Shown: positions 1-9,997 of the stretch, piece after piece | Position numbering within the stretch: the first letter of the stretch is position 1 | How the letters are laid out: each line of letters begins with the position of its first letter | Assembly: GCA_944323345.1 (NCBI GenBank) | Contig: CALUSC010000019.1 | Location: 1 to 38,958, forward strand | Reading direction: 5' to 3' | Origin: an uncultured Bacteroidales bacterium | GTDB lineage: Bacteria; Bacteroidota; Bacteroidia; Bacteroidales; UBA932 | DNA length: 38,958 nucleotides | The notes under the pieces: generated by a model | What the model was told of the DNA's origin: nothing | The model's database searches: none | What the model saw: only the letters and a program-made list of their open reading frames with translations | Position numbers and translations under genes: made by a program

Positions 1-12
1 ATATATTAAATT

Positions 13-1974
13 ATGGCTTTTTTGAAATTCAACAAGTCAGAATTGGTAAACCTGGAATATTCGCTCAAGAGGGAGATCATCGTGGCGAACAAGACAGGTG
101 CCTATTGCAACACATCCATTGTGACCTGCAACACAAGGCGTTACCATGGACTTCTTGCTGTTCCGATCGATAAGTTGGGAGGCGGCAACTACATCCTCCT
201 CTCTTCTCTGGACGAGAGCCTTATCGTAGGCGGCAAGCAATTCAATCTCGGCATCCATTGTTACGGTGATGTCTACGAACCGAGAGGTCATAAGTACATT
301 GTTGACTTTGATGCCGATCCTGCACCTGAAATCGTATATAAGGTCGGTGAGATACTGTTCAGCAAAACTATTCTTATGGCTCCGGACACGGATCAGGTCC
401 TGATCAAGTATCATCTTATCGAAGCTCCGGAAAAGGCTACGCTGATGCTGAAACCTTTCCTCGCTTTCCGCAGCGTACACAGCCTTACCAGCCAGAACCC
501 TGACGCCAGGACCGATTTCAGGGAAATCAGCAACGGCGTGTCGTTCAATCTTTACGAAGATTTCCCTGACCTTAATCTCCAGGTCAGTACGAAGGCGCAG
601 TTCAAGTCCCTTCCTTACTGGTACAACGGCATAACCTATTCCGACGAGATGCGCAGGGGATTCAACTGCAAGGAAGACCTGTTCGTGCCGGGATTCTTCT
701 CTGTCACCATGAAACCGGGCGACAGTATCGTATTCTCGGCTTCTGTCGAGGAAGACGAGCCGAAAACTCTCAAACGTAAATTCAACGATGCCCTCAGGCG
801 TCTCGGCGACATTCATAATTATCACGACCTTCTGGTCAGGAATGCCGACATGCTCAAATGCGCCAGAAACGGGCACAAACGTATAAATGCAGGTTTCTCA
901 TGGCTTGAAACCGGCCTTCTCAGGGAGACTGTCATGTCTCTTCCGGGCCTGACACTGTATGCAGACGGAAATTGCGCGGAATTCGAGGAAATTCTCGACA
1001 ACCTCATAGCAGACGAGCAGGACAGGCTTTTCCGCAGGACCACTCAGGTGGAGGCTCCGCTTCTGCTGACGGATTCCATCCAGCAGTATATCCACTATCT
1101 CGAAGACGAGAATGGGGAGAAGGATGCCGGAAAGAAAGTGTGGAAAAAGTACGGGAAGACCCTGAAAGGAATTATAGAAAGTTATCTGCCGGGCCACAGG
1201 AACGAGGTGGCCATGCATCCGAACGGCCTGCTGTGGGCACAGATGGACGGTGTGGCGCTTTCATGGATGAACACGTACGTGAACGGCCATCCTGTCACTG
1301 AAAGGGCAGGCTATCAGGTGGAAACCAATGCCATGTGGTACAATGCCGTATGCTTCGCCCTCGATATGGAGATGAAATACGGCCCTAAGAAGAAAAACGA
1401 TTTCGTCCGGAAATGGACTGAAATCCGCGGACTCATAGAAGATAATTTCCAGAAGACATTCTGGAATTACGAGGCGGGCTATCTGGCCGACTACGTGGAC
1501 AATTCAGGCCAGAACATGGATGTGAGACCGAACCAGCTGTATGCCATCTCGCTGGATTATTCTCCTGTGGAGGACATGGTCAAGTCGGATGTCGTCATGA
1601 CAGTGAACAACGAGCTCGTGACGCGCAGAGGCATCAGGACTCTTTCTCCGAGGAACGTAATGTACCGGGGAGTGTACGAGGGTTCTCAGACCGACCGCGA
1701 TCTGGCATACTATCAGGGATGCTCATTCCCTGTACTCCTCGATCCTTATGTGAATGTATGTTTCAAGATGATGGGGCCGAACTTCTACAAGAAGGCCGAG
1801 TATCTGACAGAAGGTTTCTATGCCGATATCAACAAACACGGCGTAGGGGCATTCTCGGAACTCTACGACGGTGACCCTCCTCACGAGGCGCACGGAGCGA
1901 TAGCATCGGCCTGCAGTACGGCTGCATTGCTCAGAGTCGATTATCTGATGAACAAATACATGAAGGAGGAATAG
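13..1974 (+). CDS. Glycogen debranching enzyme (amylo-alpha-1,6-glucosidase type)
   Basis: This 653-residue cytoplasmic enzyme is expected to hydrolyse the alpha-1,6 branch points of glycogen. The N-terminal domain carries the family motif TRRYHGLL at residues 41-48. The C-terminal (alpha/alpha)6-type glucosidase domain (about residues 280-650) contains the block MDGVALSWM with Asp412, then ERAGYQVETNAMWYNA, and near the end TDRDLAYYQG before a conserved LLDPYV. Length fits the bacterial family. It is the first gene of a compact glycogen operon; the next gene begins 2 bases after its stop. Only 12 bases lie upstream in the window, so its promoter is not visible. The family assignment is firm; the branch specificity is inferred from family. 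Confidence 0.93.
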   Translation: MAFLKFNKSELVNLEYSLKREIIVANKTGAYCNTSIVTCNTRRYHGLLAVPIDKLGGGNYILLSSLDESLIVGGKQFNLGIHCYGDVYEPRGHKYIVDFDADPAPEIVYKVGEILFSKTILMAPDTDQVLIKYHLIEAPEKATLMLKPFLAFRSVHSLTSQNPDARTDFREISNGVSFNLYEDFPDLNLQVSTKAQFKSLPYWYNGITYSDEMRRGFNCKEDLFVPGFFSVTMKPGDSIVFSASVEEDEPKTLKRKFNDALRRLGDIHNYHDLLVRNADMLKCARNGHKRINAGFSWLETGLLRETVMSLPGLTLYADGNCAEFEEILDNLIADEQDRLFRRTTQVEAPLLLTDSIQQYIHYLEDENGEKDAGKKVWKKYGKTLKGIIESYLPGHRNEVAMHPNGLLWAQMDGVALSWMNTYVNGHPVTERAGYQVETNAMWYNAVCFALDMEMKYGPKKKNDFVRKWTEIRGLIEDNFQKTFWNYEAGYLADYVDNSGQNMDVRPNQLYAISLDYSPVEDMVKSDVVMTVNNELVTRRGIRTLSPRNVMYRGVYEGSQTDRDLAYYQGCSFPVLLDPYVNVCFKMMGPNFYKKAEYLTEGFYADINKHGVGAFSELYDGDPPHEAHGAIASACSTAALLRVDYLMNKYMKEE

Positions 1975-1976
1975 TT

Positions 1977-3269
1977 ATGAAAGTTCTGATGTTCGGATGG
2001 GAATTTCCTCCTCATATTGCAGGAGGTCTGGGAACGGCATGCTACGGTATGACCAAGGGTCTGGCCGCAAATGACGTGGATGTGCTTTTCGTGATGCCTT
2101 CGGCTTCGGGAGACGAAGACCAGAGCGCAGTGAAGATCATAAACGCGAGCGACGTTCCCATCGATACTGTTTCGACTTCGGTAGATGAATTTCTCGGAAA
2201 AGTGAAATTCATCCATATCGGATCGAACATGGTGCCGTATGTGGACCCTCAGGATTTCACCAAGATGGTGGAAGAGGAGCGCAAGAGACAGATCAAGAGC
2301 TTCAGGGTACAGTACGGGCAGAAATACAAGTTTTCAGGCAAATATGGCGAGAACCTCATGGAAGAGGTCGCCAGATATGCAATGGTAGGCGCCACCATAG
2401 CCCTCCAGCATGCCGATGAATTCGATGTCATCCATGCACATGACTGGCTGACATATCTCGCCGGCATAGCTGCCAAGCAGCTGACAGGCAAGCCTCTCGT
2501 CGTACATGTCCACGCTACTTCGTTCGACCGCAGCAGCGACGACAAGATAGACACGAGAGTGTATGACCTGGAAAGGAAAGGAATGGAGGCGGCTGACAAA
2601 GTCATCGCTGTAAGCGAGCTCACCAGGAATATAGTGATCAACAAATACGGAATCTCTCCTGACAAGGTGGTCGCTGTCCACAATGCTGTGGATTTCAGCG
2701 GACGCGAGAATATCGTGGTGGAAAGGGGAGTGAAAGACAAGGTGGTCACATTCCTCGGACGTATCACATTCCAGAAAGGCCCCGAATATTTCATCGAGGC
2801 GGCAGCCAAGGTCCTCAAGAGGTGCAGTCATGTCAGGTTCGTGATGGCAGGCAGCGGCGATATGCTCAACAGGTGTATCCGCCACGTCGCCAGACTCGGC
2901 ATATCCGACAGGTTCCACTTCACGGGATTCCTCCGCGGGGCAGACGTACAGAAGATGTTCGCCCTCTCGGATGTCTATGTCATGCCATCGGTATCCGAGC
3001 CTTTCGGTATCTCTCCTCTGGAGGCGATGCAGACGAACGTTCCGTCCATCATCTCCAAGCAGTCGGGTGTGGCCGAAGTCCTGAAATATGCCATCAAGGT
3101 GGATTTCTGGGATATAGATGCCATGGCCGATGCCATGTACGGCCTGCTGAACTATCCGGCAATGGCGGATATGGCGGCACGCTGCGGACGTGACGAGGTC
3201 GATGCCCTCAAGTGGAACAACGCCGCTTACAAAATCAAGAAAGTTTACGAATCCGTAATAAACAAATAG
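1977..3269 (+). CDS. Family 4 glycosyltransferase, glycogen-synthase-like
   Basis: This 430-residue GT-B fold glycosyltransferase probably extends or primes alpha-glucan chains. Visible motifs are the N-terminal glycine loop AGGLGTACYG (residues 15-24), HAHDW at 153-157, and the retaining GT4 signature EPFGISPLE, whose two glutamates are E341 and E349. No signal peptide or membrane segment is seen, so it should be cytoplasmic. A good ribosome binding site (AAGGAGG) lies inside the end of the preceding gene, and the two genes are 2 bases apart, so they are co-translated. The donor sugar (ADP- or UDP-glucose) cannot be read from the sequence. Placement between debranching enzyme and GH57 supports a glycogen role. 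Confidence 0.9.
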   Translation: MKVLMFGWEFPPHIAGGLGTACYGMTKGLAANDVDVLFVMPSASGDEDQSAVKIINASDVPIDTVSTSVDEFLGKVKFIHIGSNMVPYVDPQDFTKMVEEERKRQIKSFRVQYGQKYKFSGKYGENLMEEVARYAMVGATIALQHADEFDVIHAHDWLTYLAGIAAKQLTGKPLVVHVHATSFDRSSDDKIDTRVYDLERKGMEAADKVIAVSELTRNIVINKYGISPDKVVAVHNAVDFSGRENIVVERGVKDKVVTFLGRITFQKGPEYFIEAAAKVLKRCSHVRFVMAGSGDMLNRCIRHVARLGISDRFHFTGFLRGADVQKMFALSDVYVMPSVSEPFGISPLEAMQTNVPSIISKQSGVAEVLKYAIKVDFWDIDAMADAMYGLLNYPAMADMAARCGRDEVDALKWNNAAYKIKKVYESVINK

Positions 3270-3292
3270 TCTGAACTTAAATTTTTAAAACG

Positions 3293-4660
3293 ATGAAAAA
3301 AAGCATATGCCTGTATTTCCAGGTTCACCAGCCTAACAGATTGAGGTTATATAGATTCTTCGATATCGGAAAAGATTCGCATTATTATGATGATTTCGCC
3401 AACAGGACCATCCTCAGGAGAGTGGCGCAGAGATGCTACCTTCCTACCAACGAACTCCTGCTGGATCTCATAAGGGCACACAAGGGACAGTTCAAGGTGG
3501 CGTTCTCCATCTCAGGTTCAGTCCTCGAACAGTTCGACAGATACGCTCCGGAAGTCATTGACAGTTTCCGAAAGCTTGCAGGAACCGGATGTGTGGAATT
3601 CCTGGCCGAGACATATTATCATTCCCTGGCATCCCTGGCATCGCCGAGCGAGTTCCGCAATCAGGTGATGAAGCACAAGGAGACTATCGAACATTATTTC
3701 GGAGTCACCCCTAAGTCATTCAGGAATACGGAGCTCATATATTCCGATGAAATCGGGTCGATGGTATATGACATGGGCTTCAAGACCATGCTTACCGAAG
3801 GCGCAAAGCACGTCCTGGGATGGAAAAGCCCGAACTACATTTATTCGGGCGCCCTGGCTCCGAAGCTGAAACTTCTCCTGAAGAACTCTACGCTCAGCGA
3901 CGACATAGCATTCAGGTTCTCTGACAAGAGCTGGCAGGACTGGCCTCTGACAGGTGACAAATATCTCGGATGGATCAAGGCTTCGGCACAGAATGACGAA
4001 ATCGTGAATCTTTTCATGGATTACGAGACATTCGGCGAGCACCAGAAGGCCCAGAGCGGTATTTTCGATTTCATGAGATATTTCCCTGAAGTCGTGATAA
4101 AGGACGGCGAATTCGAGTTCGTCACCCCTGAGCAGGCCGCCAGAAAACATAAGGCAGTGGCCTCTCTCGATGTTCCTGACCCTATTTCATGGGCGGATGA
4201 GGAAAGGGATACTTCGGCATGGCTCGGAAACGAGCTTCAGAGCGATGCATTCAACAAGCTGTACAGCATCACCGAAAAGCTCTCTCTCGTGAAGGACAAC
4301 GAACAGCTGTGGTCGGATTTCGGGCATCTTCAGGAAAGCGATCACTTCTATTATATGTGTACCAAGTTCTTCTCAGACGGTGCGGTACACAAATATTTCA
4401 ACCCGTATGATACTCCGTATGAGGCATTTATAAACTATATGAACGTTCTCAGCGATTTTATTTTGCGAGTTGATGATGCAATTTCCGTTTCAGATGTTAA
4501 CTTTGCAGCCGGAAAAAAGACGGTATCGTCGAGAGTAAAGTCCAGTACTACAGAAAAAAAGGCTGTGAAGAAGGTAGCTGAAAAGAAGTCTGCGAAGACC
4601 GCTGCCGAGGCTCCGGCGAAGAAACCGTCTGCAAGGAAAACGGTTAAAACAAAGAAGTGA
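3293..4660 (+). CDS. GH57 alpha-amylase/glucanotransferase-type enzyme with lysine-rich tail
   Basis: This 455-residue glycoside hydrolase family 57 protein acts on alpha-1,4-glucans. The family's conserved regions are present: QVHQP near residue 12, ETYYHSL, FRNTEL with the expected nucleophile E147, and MDYETFGEH with the expected acid D243. The catalytic part ends at about residue 400. The last 50 residues are a low-complexity tail rich in Lys and Ala (motifs KKAVKK, AEKKSAK, KKPSARK) resembling histone H1 tails, which is not part of the GH57 fold. No signal peptide is seen, so it is probably intracellular. Spacing of 23 bases upstream and 8 downstream places it in the glycogen operon. Amylase, branching and 4-alpha-glucanotransferase activities all occur in GH57 and cannot be separated here. 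Confidence 0.92.
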   Translation: MKKSICLYFQVHQPNRLRLYRFFDIGKDSHYYDDFANRTILRRVAQRCYLPTNELLLDLIRAHKGQFKVAFSISGSVLEQFDRYAPEVIDSFRKLAGTGCVEFLAETYYHSLASLASPSEFRNQVMKHKETIEHYFGVTPKSFRNTELIYSDEIGSMVYDMGFKTMLTEGAKHVLGWKSPNYIYSGALAPKLKLLLKNSTLSDDIAFRFSDKSWQDWPLTGDKYLGWIKASAQNDEIVNLFMDYETFGEHQKAQSGIFDFMRYFPEVVIKDGEFEFVTPEQAARKHKAVASLDVPDPISWADEERDTSAWLGNELQSDAFNKLYSITEKLSLVKDNEQLWSDFGHLQESDHFYYMCTKFFSDGAVHKYFNPYDTPYEAFINYMNVLSDFILRVDDAISVSDVNFAAGKKTVSSRVKSSTTEKKAVKKVAEKKSAKTAAEAPAKKPSARKTVKTKK

Positions 4661-4668
4661 TTAAATAG

Positions 4669-7600
4669 ATGAACAACGAATTGATCAGACCAGATTATCT
4701 TTTCGAGGTAAGCTGGGAGGTCTGTAATAAGGTAGGGGGAATATATACGGTGATTGCCACCAAATCCCTCTACCTTAAAACGGAATTAAAGAGACACCAT
4801 ATTCTGATCGGTCCGGATGTCTGGATGGACACGGAGAGCAATCCTGATTTCATCGAGGATCCGGGACTTTACAGGGACTGGAAGGCCCAGGCTCAGGCCG
4901 AGGGGCTGAGAATCAGGATCGGAAAATGGAACATTCCCGGATCTCCTGTGGCTATCCTTGTGGATTTCAAACAGTTCCTGACAAAAAAATCAGAAATTCT
5001 CACAGAATACTGGCTGCGCTTCGGCGTGGACTCCCTGACTGGAAACTGGGATTACGTGGAGGCTGCACTTTTCGGCCATGCAGCAGGAAAAGTCATAGAA
5101 AGTTTCTATAAATACAATCTTTCTCCTGCCGACAAGGTAGTGGCGCAGTTCCATGAATGGCTTACCGGCGCCGGCCTGCTCTATATCAAGCAGTGCGGCA
5201 TTCCGGTGGCTACCGTATTTACCACCCATGCTACAGTGATAGGGCGGTGCATCGCAGGGAACAATCTCCCTCTCTATGACCAGATGAACCAGTATGACGG
5301 CGACCAGAAAGCCAGGGAATTCAATGTCATAGCCAGACATTCACTCGAAAAGCATGCAGCCCAGAATGCCGACATCTTCACTACCGTAAGCGAAATCACG
5401 GCCAATGAATGCCGTCAGTTCCTCGGAAGAAAAGTCGACATCGTGACACCGAACGGTTTCGAAAACAGTTTCACCCCGTCAGAGGAAGACTACCCTATGG
5501 TGCGTTCCGCAGCCAGGGACAAACTGGTGCAGGTCGCTGCCGCAATGTCCGGGGAGGCTGTGCCTGAAAACTCTATTTTCATAGGCATAGGAGGCCGCTA
5601 TGAATACAAGAACAAAGGTATCGACGTATTCATCGACGCTCTCGACAAACTGAACAGATCGGATTTTCACGGAAAAAGCATACAGGCCTTTATCATGATT
5701 CCTTCCGGGCATAACGGCCCGGACCGCGAACTGGTGGCCAAACTGAACGGAAAGGATTCTGACTATATTACCAGGACTTCGCATTACCTGATGAACAGGG
5801 AATACGATACCATAAGCAGAAGACTGGACGAACTCCAGTTCAACAATGCCACGGGCGACAAGGTAAAGGTATATTTCATCCCTTCATACCTGAACGGCAA
5901 TGACGGAGTCTTCAACATGACCTACTATGACCTCATAGTCGGCCTGGATCTGGCGCTTTTCCCGTCATATTACGAACCGTGGGGCTATACTCCTTTAGAG
6001 AGCCTCGCATTCAAGGTGCCTACCCTCACCACTACTCTCGCCGGCTTCGGGCTGTGGGTAAAGACCCATTACAGCAAGGATCACCCGGGCATCACCGTCC
6101 TCGACAGGAACGATTCGAATTATCCGCAGGTGGTGGACGGAGTCGTGGAGCGCGTGAAGGAAATAGCACGGCTTACGAAGGACGACCGCAAGAGATATAT
6201 GGAAAACGCCAAAGATGTCTCTGAAATCGCCCTTTGGGAAAACAATATCGTATATTATAAGGAGGCTTATGCAGAAGCCTTGGAAAAAGTTATATCAGAT
6301 AAGGGGGCTTTCCCTAAATTCAAGAGTGATAAACCTATGCAGTACAAGAAAATAGACGTGAACAAACCGTCATGGAACAGTGTTCTGATCTCAAGACACC
6401 TTCCTGACGGGCTTAAAGATCTGGAGACCCTGTCCAGAAACCTGTGGTGGTGCTGGAACGAGTCTGCGAAGAACCTCTTCAAGAGGTTGGATCCCAAAGC
6501 CTGGGCAGAATCAGGGGAGAATCCGATAGCGATGCTCGACAAAGTGAGCCTCAAGAGATTCCTCGAACTGGAAAAGAATTCGGAGTTCATGGGTGAGCTG
6601 AACCTCGTGATGAACGAGTTCAATTCCTACATGGCCGGAAAGGCTGAAAGGAAAGACCCGTCCATAGCATATTTTTGCATGGAGTACGGTCTGGATACAT
6701 CCCTGAAGATATATTCAGGCGGTCTGGGAATACTGGCCGGCGACTACCTCAAGGAAACCAGCGACATGAACGTGAATCTCGTGGCCGTGGGACTTCTCTA
6801 CAGGTACGGTTATTTCACCCAGGTGCTTTCCGCACAGGGAGACCAGGTGTCCAAGTATGACGCACAGGATTTCATGAAAATTCCGGCTACCCCTGTAAGG
6901 GATGCAGACGGTAACTGGATGACTGTCAGTGTGGCTTTCCCTGGAAGGAACCTGAATGCAAGGCTCTGGAGAGTGGATGTCGGAAGGACAGAGCTCTATC
7001 TCATGGATACAGACTACGAGGAGAACCTTCCTGAAGACAGGTCAGTCACTCATCATCTTTATGGCGGAGACTGGGAAAACAGGCTCAAGCAGGAGTTGCT
7101 TCTCGGTGTCGGCGGTATCAGGGCTCTGAGGAAACTCGGAATCGATACCCAGGTATATCACTGCAATGAAGGACATGCGGCTTTCACAGGCCTCGAAAGG
7201 CTCCGTGAATATATCCAGAATGACAATCTGGACTTCCCTGAGGCTCTCGAACTCGTCAGGGCGTCATCCCTGTTCACTACGCACACTCCTGTGCCTGCAG
7301 GACACGATGCATTCGACGAGGGTCTGCTCAGGAAATACATCGGACACTATCCTCAGAGGCTGAAAATCGACTGGGAGACCATGATGGGACTCGGCAAGAT
7401 AAACGGAAGCGACGTGAACGAGAAATTCTCCATGAGTATCCTCGCAGCGAACATATCCCAGGAAGTGAACGGCGTTTCATGGCTCCACGGAGAGGTCAGC
7501 CGCGACATTTTCGCCAACATGTGGCCGGGATATCTGCCTGAGGAACTTCATGTAAGCTATGTGACCAACGGCGTGCATTATCCGACATGGACCGCTCCGG

Positions 7601-8904
7601 AGTGGAAAGAGATACATTCCAAGGTATTCGGAGAGGAATTCAAGACTCACCACTACGACAAGTCTTGCTTCGAGGGCATATACAAAGTGCCTGATGCCGA
7701 TATCTGGAACGTCCGTACAGCGTTGAGGAAGAAACTCATCGCCGAAATAAAGGAAAGGCTTTCGGACCCTTCGGTAGCGAACCATTATTCTCCTCGCCAG
7801 ATCGTGACGATAAAGGAAACGCTCAGGGACGATGTGCTGACCATCGGTTTCGCCCGCAGGTTCGCCACATACAAGAGGGCACACCTTCTGTTCCGCGACC
7901 TGGACAGGCTGAACGAGATAGTGAACAATCCGGAGAGACCTGTACAGTTCATCTTCGCAGGAAAGGCACATCCGGCAGACAAGGCAGGACAGGACCTTAT
8001 CAAGAGCATTGTCGACATCTCCAAGATGGAGCAGTTCATAGGAAAGATAGTTTTCGTGCCTAACTACGATATCACTCTCGCCAAACGTCTGGTTCAGGGA
8101 GTGGACGTGTGGATGAACAACCCTACAAGGCCTCTCGAAGCTTCTGGTACATCCGGAGAGAAGGCTGCGATGAACGGCGTGATGCATTTCTCCGTACTCG
8201 ACGGATGGTGGGTGGAAGGCTACAAGCCAGGTGCAGGCTGGGCTCTTCCGATGGAAAGGACCTATCAGGACCAGAACTATCAGGACGAACTCGATGCAGC
8301 TACCATCTATACTATCATCGAGAACGACATAGCACCTACATTCTATAATATCAGCCGCTCTACCGGACGTTCTTCAGACTGGCTCGAATACATAAAGAAC
8401 ACTATCGCCCAGGTGGCATGCAACTTCACTACCAACAGGATGCTGACGGACTACATCAACCAGTATTACGATCCTCAGTCCAGGAGATTCAGCACTCTGC
8501 TTGCAAATGACTATGCAGTGGCCAGAGAGATAGCGGACTGGAAGAGGCATCTCCGCAGGGAGTGGCAGAATGTAAGCCTGGTTTCCATAGTGAAACCTGA
8601 CAGTTCGAACGAGGATGTGGCTCTCGGAAAAGAGTTCAAGTCCGAAGTCGTCCTCAATATCGGCGACCTCAAGCCGGAGGAAATAGGAGTGGAACTTCTC
8701 TTCGCCACTACAGATTCCAAAGGCAAGCTGCATATCAGTTCTGTAGCCGAATTTTCACCGGTGGAGGTGAACGACGGGGTGGCCAAATACCAGGCCGACA
8801 TCACTCCGCAGACAGCAGGGCTGTATCAGGTGGCTGCCCGTATCTATGCCAAAAACAGTCTTCTGCCTCACAAGCAGGACTTCGAGCTCGTAAGGTGGCT
8901 GTAG
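4669..8904 (+). CDS. Fused glycogen synthase (GT3) and alpha-glucan phosphorylase (GT35)
   Basis: A 1411-residue two-enzyme protein. Residues 1 to about 560 match eukaryotic-type glycogen synthase (GT3): FEVSWEVCNKVGGIYTVI at 12-29, FHEWLTGAGL, TTHATVIGR, TTVSEIT, TPNGFE, and PSYYEPWGYTPLE with E436 and E444. Residues about 577-1411 are an alpha-glucan phosphorylase: an N-terminal DUF3417-like part starting at NLWWCWNE, SGGLGILAGDYLKE at about 680, and the pyridoxal-phosphate site EASGTSGEKAAMNG, in which K1165 is the expected PLP lysine. One chain would therefore both add glucose from a nucleotide sugar and release glucose 1-phosphate. Such fusions are known in Bacteroidetes. Both catalytic signatures are intact. 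It is the last gene of the glycogen operon. Confidence 0.93.
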   Translation: MNNELIRPDYLFEVSWEVCNKVGGIYTVIATKSLYLKTELKRHHILIGPDVWMDTESNPDFIEDPGLYRDWKAQAQAEGLRIRIGKWNIPGSPVAILVDFKQFLTKKSEILTEYWLRFGVDSLTGNWDYVEAALFGHAAGKVIESFYKYNLSPADKVVAQFHEWLTGAGLLYIKQCGIPVATVFTTHATVIGRCIAGNNLPLYDQMNQYDGDQKAREFNVIARHSLEKHAAQNADIFTTVSEITANECRQFLGRKVDIVTPNGFENSFTPSEEDYPMVRSAARDKLVQVAAAMSGEAVPENSIFIGIGGRYEYKNKGIDVFIDALDKLNRSDFHGKSIQAFIMIPSGHNGPDRELVAKLNGKDSDYITRTSHYLMNREYDTISRRLDELQFNNATGDKVKVYFIPSYLNGNDGVFNMTYYDLIVGLDLALFPSYYEPWGYTPLESLAFKVPTLTTTLAGFGLWVKTHYSKDHPGITVLDRNDSNYPQVVDGVVERVKEIARLTKDDRKRYMENAKDVSEIALWENNIVYYKEAYAEALEKVISDKGAFPKFKSDKPMQYKKIDVNKPSWNSVLISRHLPDGLKDLETLSRNLWWCWNESAKNLFKRLDPKAWAESGENPIAMLDKVSLKRFLELEKNSEFMGELNLVMNEFNSYMAGKAERKDPSIAYFCMEYGLDTSLKIYSGGLGILAGDYLKETSDMNVNLVAVGLLYRYGYFTQVLSAQGDQVSKYDAQDFMKIPATPVRDADGNWMTVSVAFPGRNLNARLWRVDVGRTELYLMDTDYEENLPEDRSVTHHLYGGDWENRLKQELLLGVGGIRALRKLGIDTQVYHCNEGHAAFTGLERLREYIQNDNLDFPEALELVRASSLFTTHTPVPAGHDAFDEGLLRKYIGHYPQRLKIDWETMMGLGKINGSDVNEKFSMSILAANISQEVNGVSWLHGEVSRDIFANMWPGYLPEELHVSYVTNGVHYPTWTAPEWKEIHSKVFGEEFKTHHYDKSCFEGIYKVPDADIWNVRTALRKKLIAEIKERLSDPSVANHYSPRQIVTIKETLRDDVLTIGFARRFATYKRAHLLFRDLDRLNEIVNNPERPVQFIFAGKAHPADKAGQDLIKSIVDISKMEQFIGKIVFVPNYDITLAKRLVQGVDVWMNNPTRPLEASGTSGEKAAMNGVMHFSVLDGWWVEGYKPGAGWALPMERTYQDQNYQDELDAATIYTIIENDIAPTFYNISRSTGRSSDWLEYIKNTIAQVACNFTTNRMLTDYINQYYDPQSRRFSTLLANDYAVAREIADWKRHLRREWQNVSLVSIVKPDSSNEDVALGKEFKSEVVLNIGDLKPEEIGVELLFATTDSKGKLHISSVAEFSPVEVNDGVAKYQADITPQTAGLYQVAARIYAKNSLLPHKQDFELVRWL

Positions 8905-8917
8905 CAGTGTAGTCGGG

Positions 8918-9820
8918 ATGGTTGTAGCAACCGGATTTTTCGACGGTGTCCACATCGGGCACCGTCTTGTGATAAGACAGCTTGTAGAAGCTGCCCGCAG
9001 CAGGGGGGATGAGAGTATGGTGGTAACATTCTGGCCTCATCCCCGTACTGTTTTACAGCAGGAGGCCAGAAATCTCCGGCTGCTTACGTCCCTGCCTGAA
9101 AAGGAAGCCTTGCTGAAAAGCCTCGGAGTCGGCAGGGTGGAAGTTATACGCTTTACCAGGGAATTCGGGGCGTTGACCACACGCGAATACCTGAAAGACT
9201 GGCTCATGGACCGTTATGGTGCCGGGACGATAGTTCTGGGCTACGATAACCGCATGGGAAGCGATGCCACAGATGCCGCGAGTGTCCGCAGGATAGCCGA
9301 AAGTCTCGGACTGGAAGTGATAACAGCTCCGAAAGTGTCTTCAGGGAAAGGCCTGGACGTCAGTTCCACCAAGATACGTACGGAAATTGCCAGAGGCAAT
9401 ATGGCCGGTGCTTCGGAGATGCTAGGCTACGATTATTCTCTGTTCGGGGTAGTCGTTTCCGGCGAACAGATAGGCTCGCGTGTGCTGGGCTTTCCTACTG
9501 CGAACATGCAGCTGTACGAGCCGTTGAAACTCATTCCTGGAAACGGGGTGTATTTCGTGAAGGTCAGGACATTAGGGAAGGATTTCTACGGCATGTGCAA
9601 TATCGGGAACCGTCCTACCGTCCGGGAGGGGAATGCCACGACTGTCGAGACCAATATCTTCGATTTCGACGAGGACATATACGGGCTGGACATCGAAGTC
9701 ACTTTCCTGAAGAAAATCCGGGATGAAATACGTTTCACTACGTTTACGCAGCTTAAGGCACAGCTCGCCAGAGACAGATTTTATTGCAAATCACTGATAG
9801 AGGACCGAAATGGAAAATAA
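8918..9820 (+). CDS. ribF: Bifunctional riboflavin kinase/FAD synthetase RibF
   Basis: This 300-residue cytoplasmic enzyme converts riboflavin to FMN and then FAD. The N-terminal nucleotidyltransferase motif GFFDGVHIGH is at residues 6-15, followed by FWPHPR. The C-terminal riboflavin kinase domain has GFPTAN at about residues 191-196, then GVYFVKV, NIGNRPT and the FxEDIYG-like segment. The chosen ATG leaves only five residues before the nucleotide motif, shorter than usual; an in-frame GTG at 8894 overlapping the upstream stop would add eight residues and is a possible true start. It begins 13 bases after the glycogen operon and may be co-transcribed with it. It overlaps the small downstream gene by 11 bases. 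Confidence 0.93.
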   Translation: MVVATGFFDGVHIGHRLVIRQLVEAARSRGDESMVVTFWPHPRTVLQQEARNLRLLTSLPEKEALLKSLGVGRVEVIRFTREFGALTTREYLKDWLMDRYGAGTIVLGYDNRMGSDATDAASVRRIAESLGLEVITAPKVSSGKGLDVSSTKIRTEIARGNMAGASEMLGYDYSLFGVVVSGEQIGSRVLGFPTANMQLYEPLKLIPGNGVYFVKVRTLGKDFYGMCNIGNRPTVREGNATTVETNIFDFDEDIYGLDIEVTFLKKIRDEIRFTTFTQLKAQLARDRFYCKSLIEDRNGK

Positions 9821-9983
9821 GAATACTGATACCGATGACATGAGCCGGACTGCAGGTCCGGACAATGCATCCCCGGCCGCGGCTTCCGATGCCGTGAATC
9901 CCGTATCCTCCGACGGGGACAAATTCCGCATCGACAAAAAGAAACTCATCATCTACCACGAGATCATGACCCCGAAATTCTGA
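9810..9983 (+). CDS. Small conserved Bacteroidales protein, 57 residues, downstream of ribF
   Basis: The ATG lies inside the last codons of ribF (11-base overlap, different frame), which implies translational coupling. The product has an acidic, Ala/Ser-rich, probably disordered first 35 residues, then a conserved-looking C-terminal segment FRIDKKKLIIYHEIMTPKF. From memory, short Bacteroidales proteins ending in a similar [L/V]IIY-EI[L/M]-PKF motif are widespread, but I know of no function. There is no signal peptide or membrane helix. A hairpin follows 14 bases after the stop. Confidence 0.68.
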   Translation: MENKNTDTDDMSRTAGPDNASPAAASDAVNPVSSDGDKFRIDKKKLIIYHEIMTPKF

Positions 9984-9997
9984 TGGCAGTGAATGAA

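Noticed and set aside
1271-1280. ACACGTACGT resembling the invertase repeat core
   Set aside because: Inside the debranching enzyme coding for conserved residues, with no inverted partner nearby and a mismatch to the R position.
7477-8187. 236-residue minus-strand frame
   Set aside because: Lies opposite the phosphorylase catalytic core; a shadow of codon bias.
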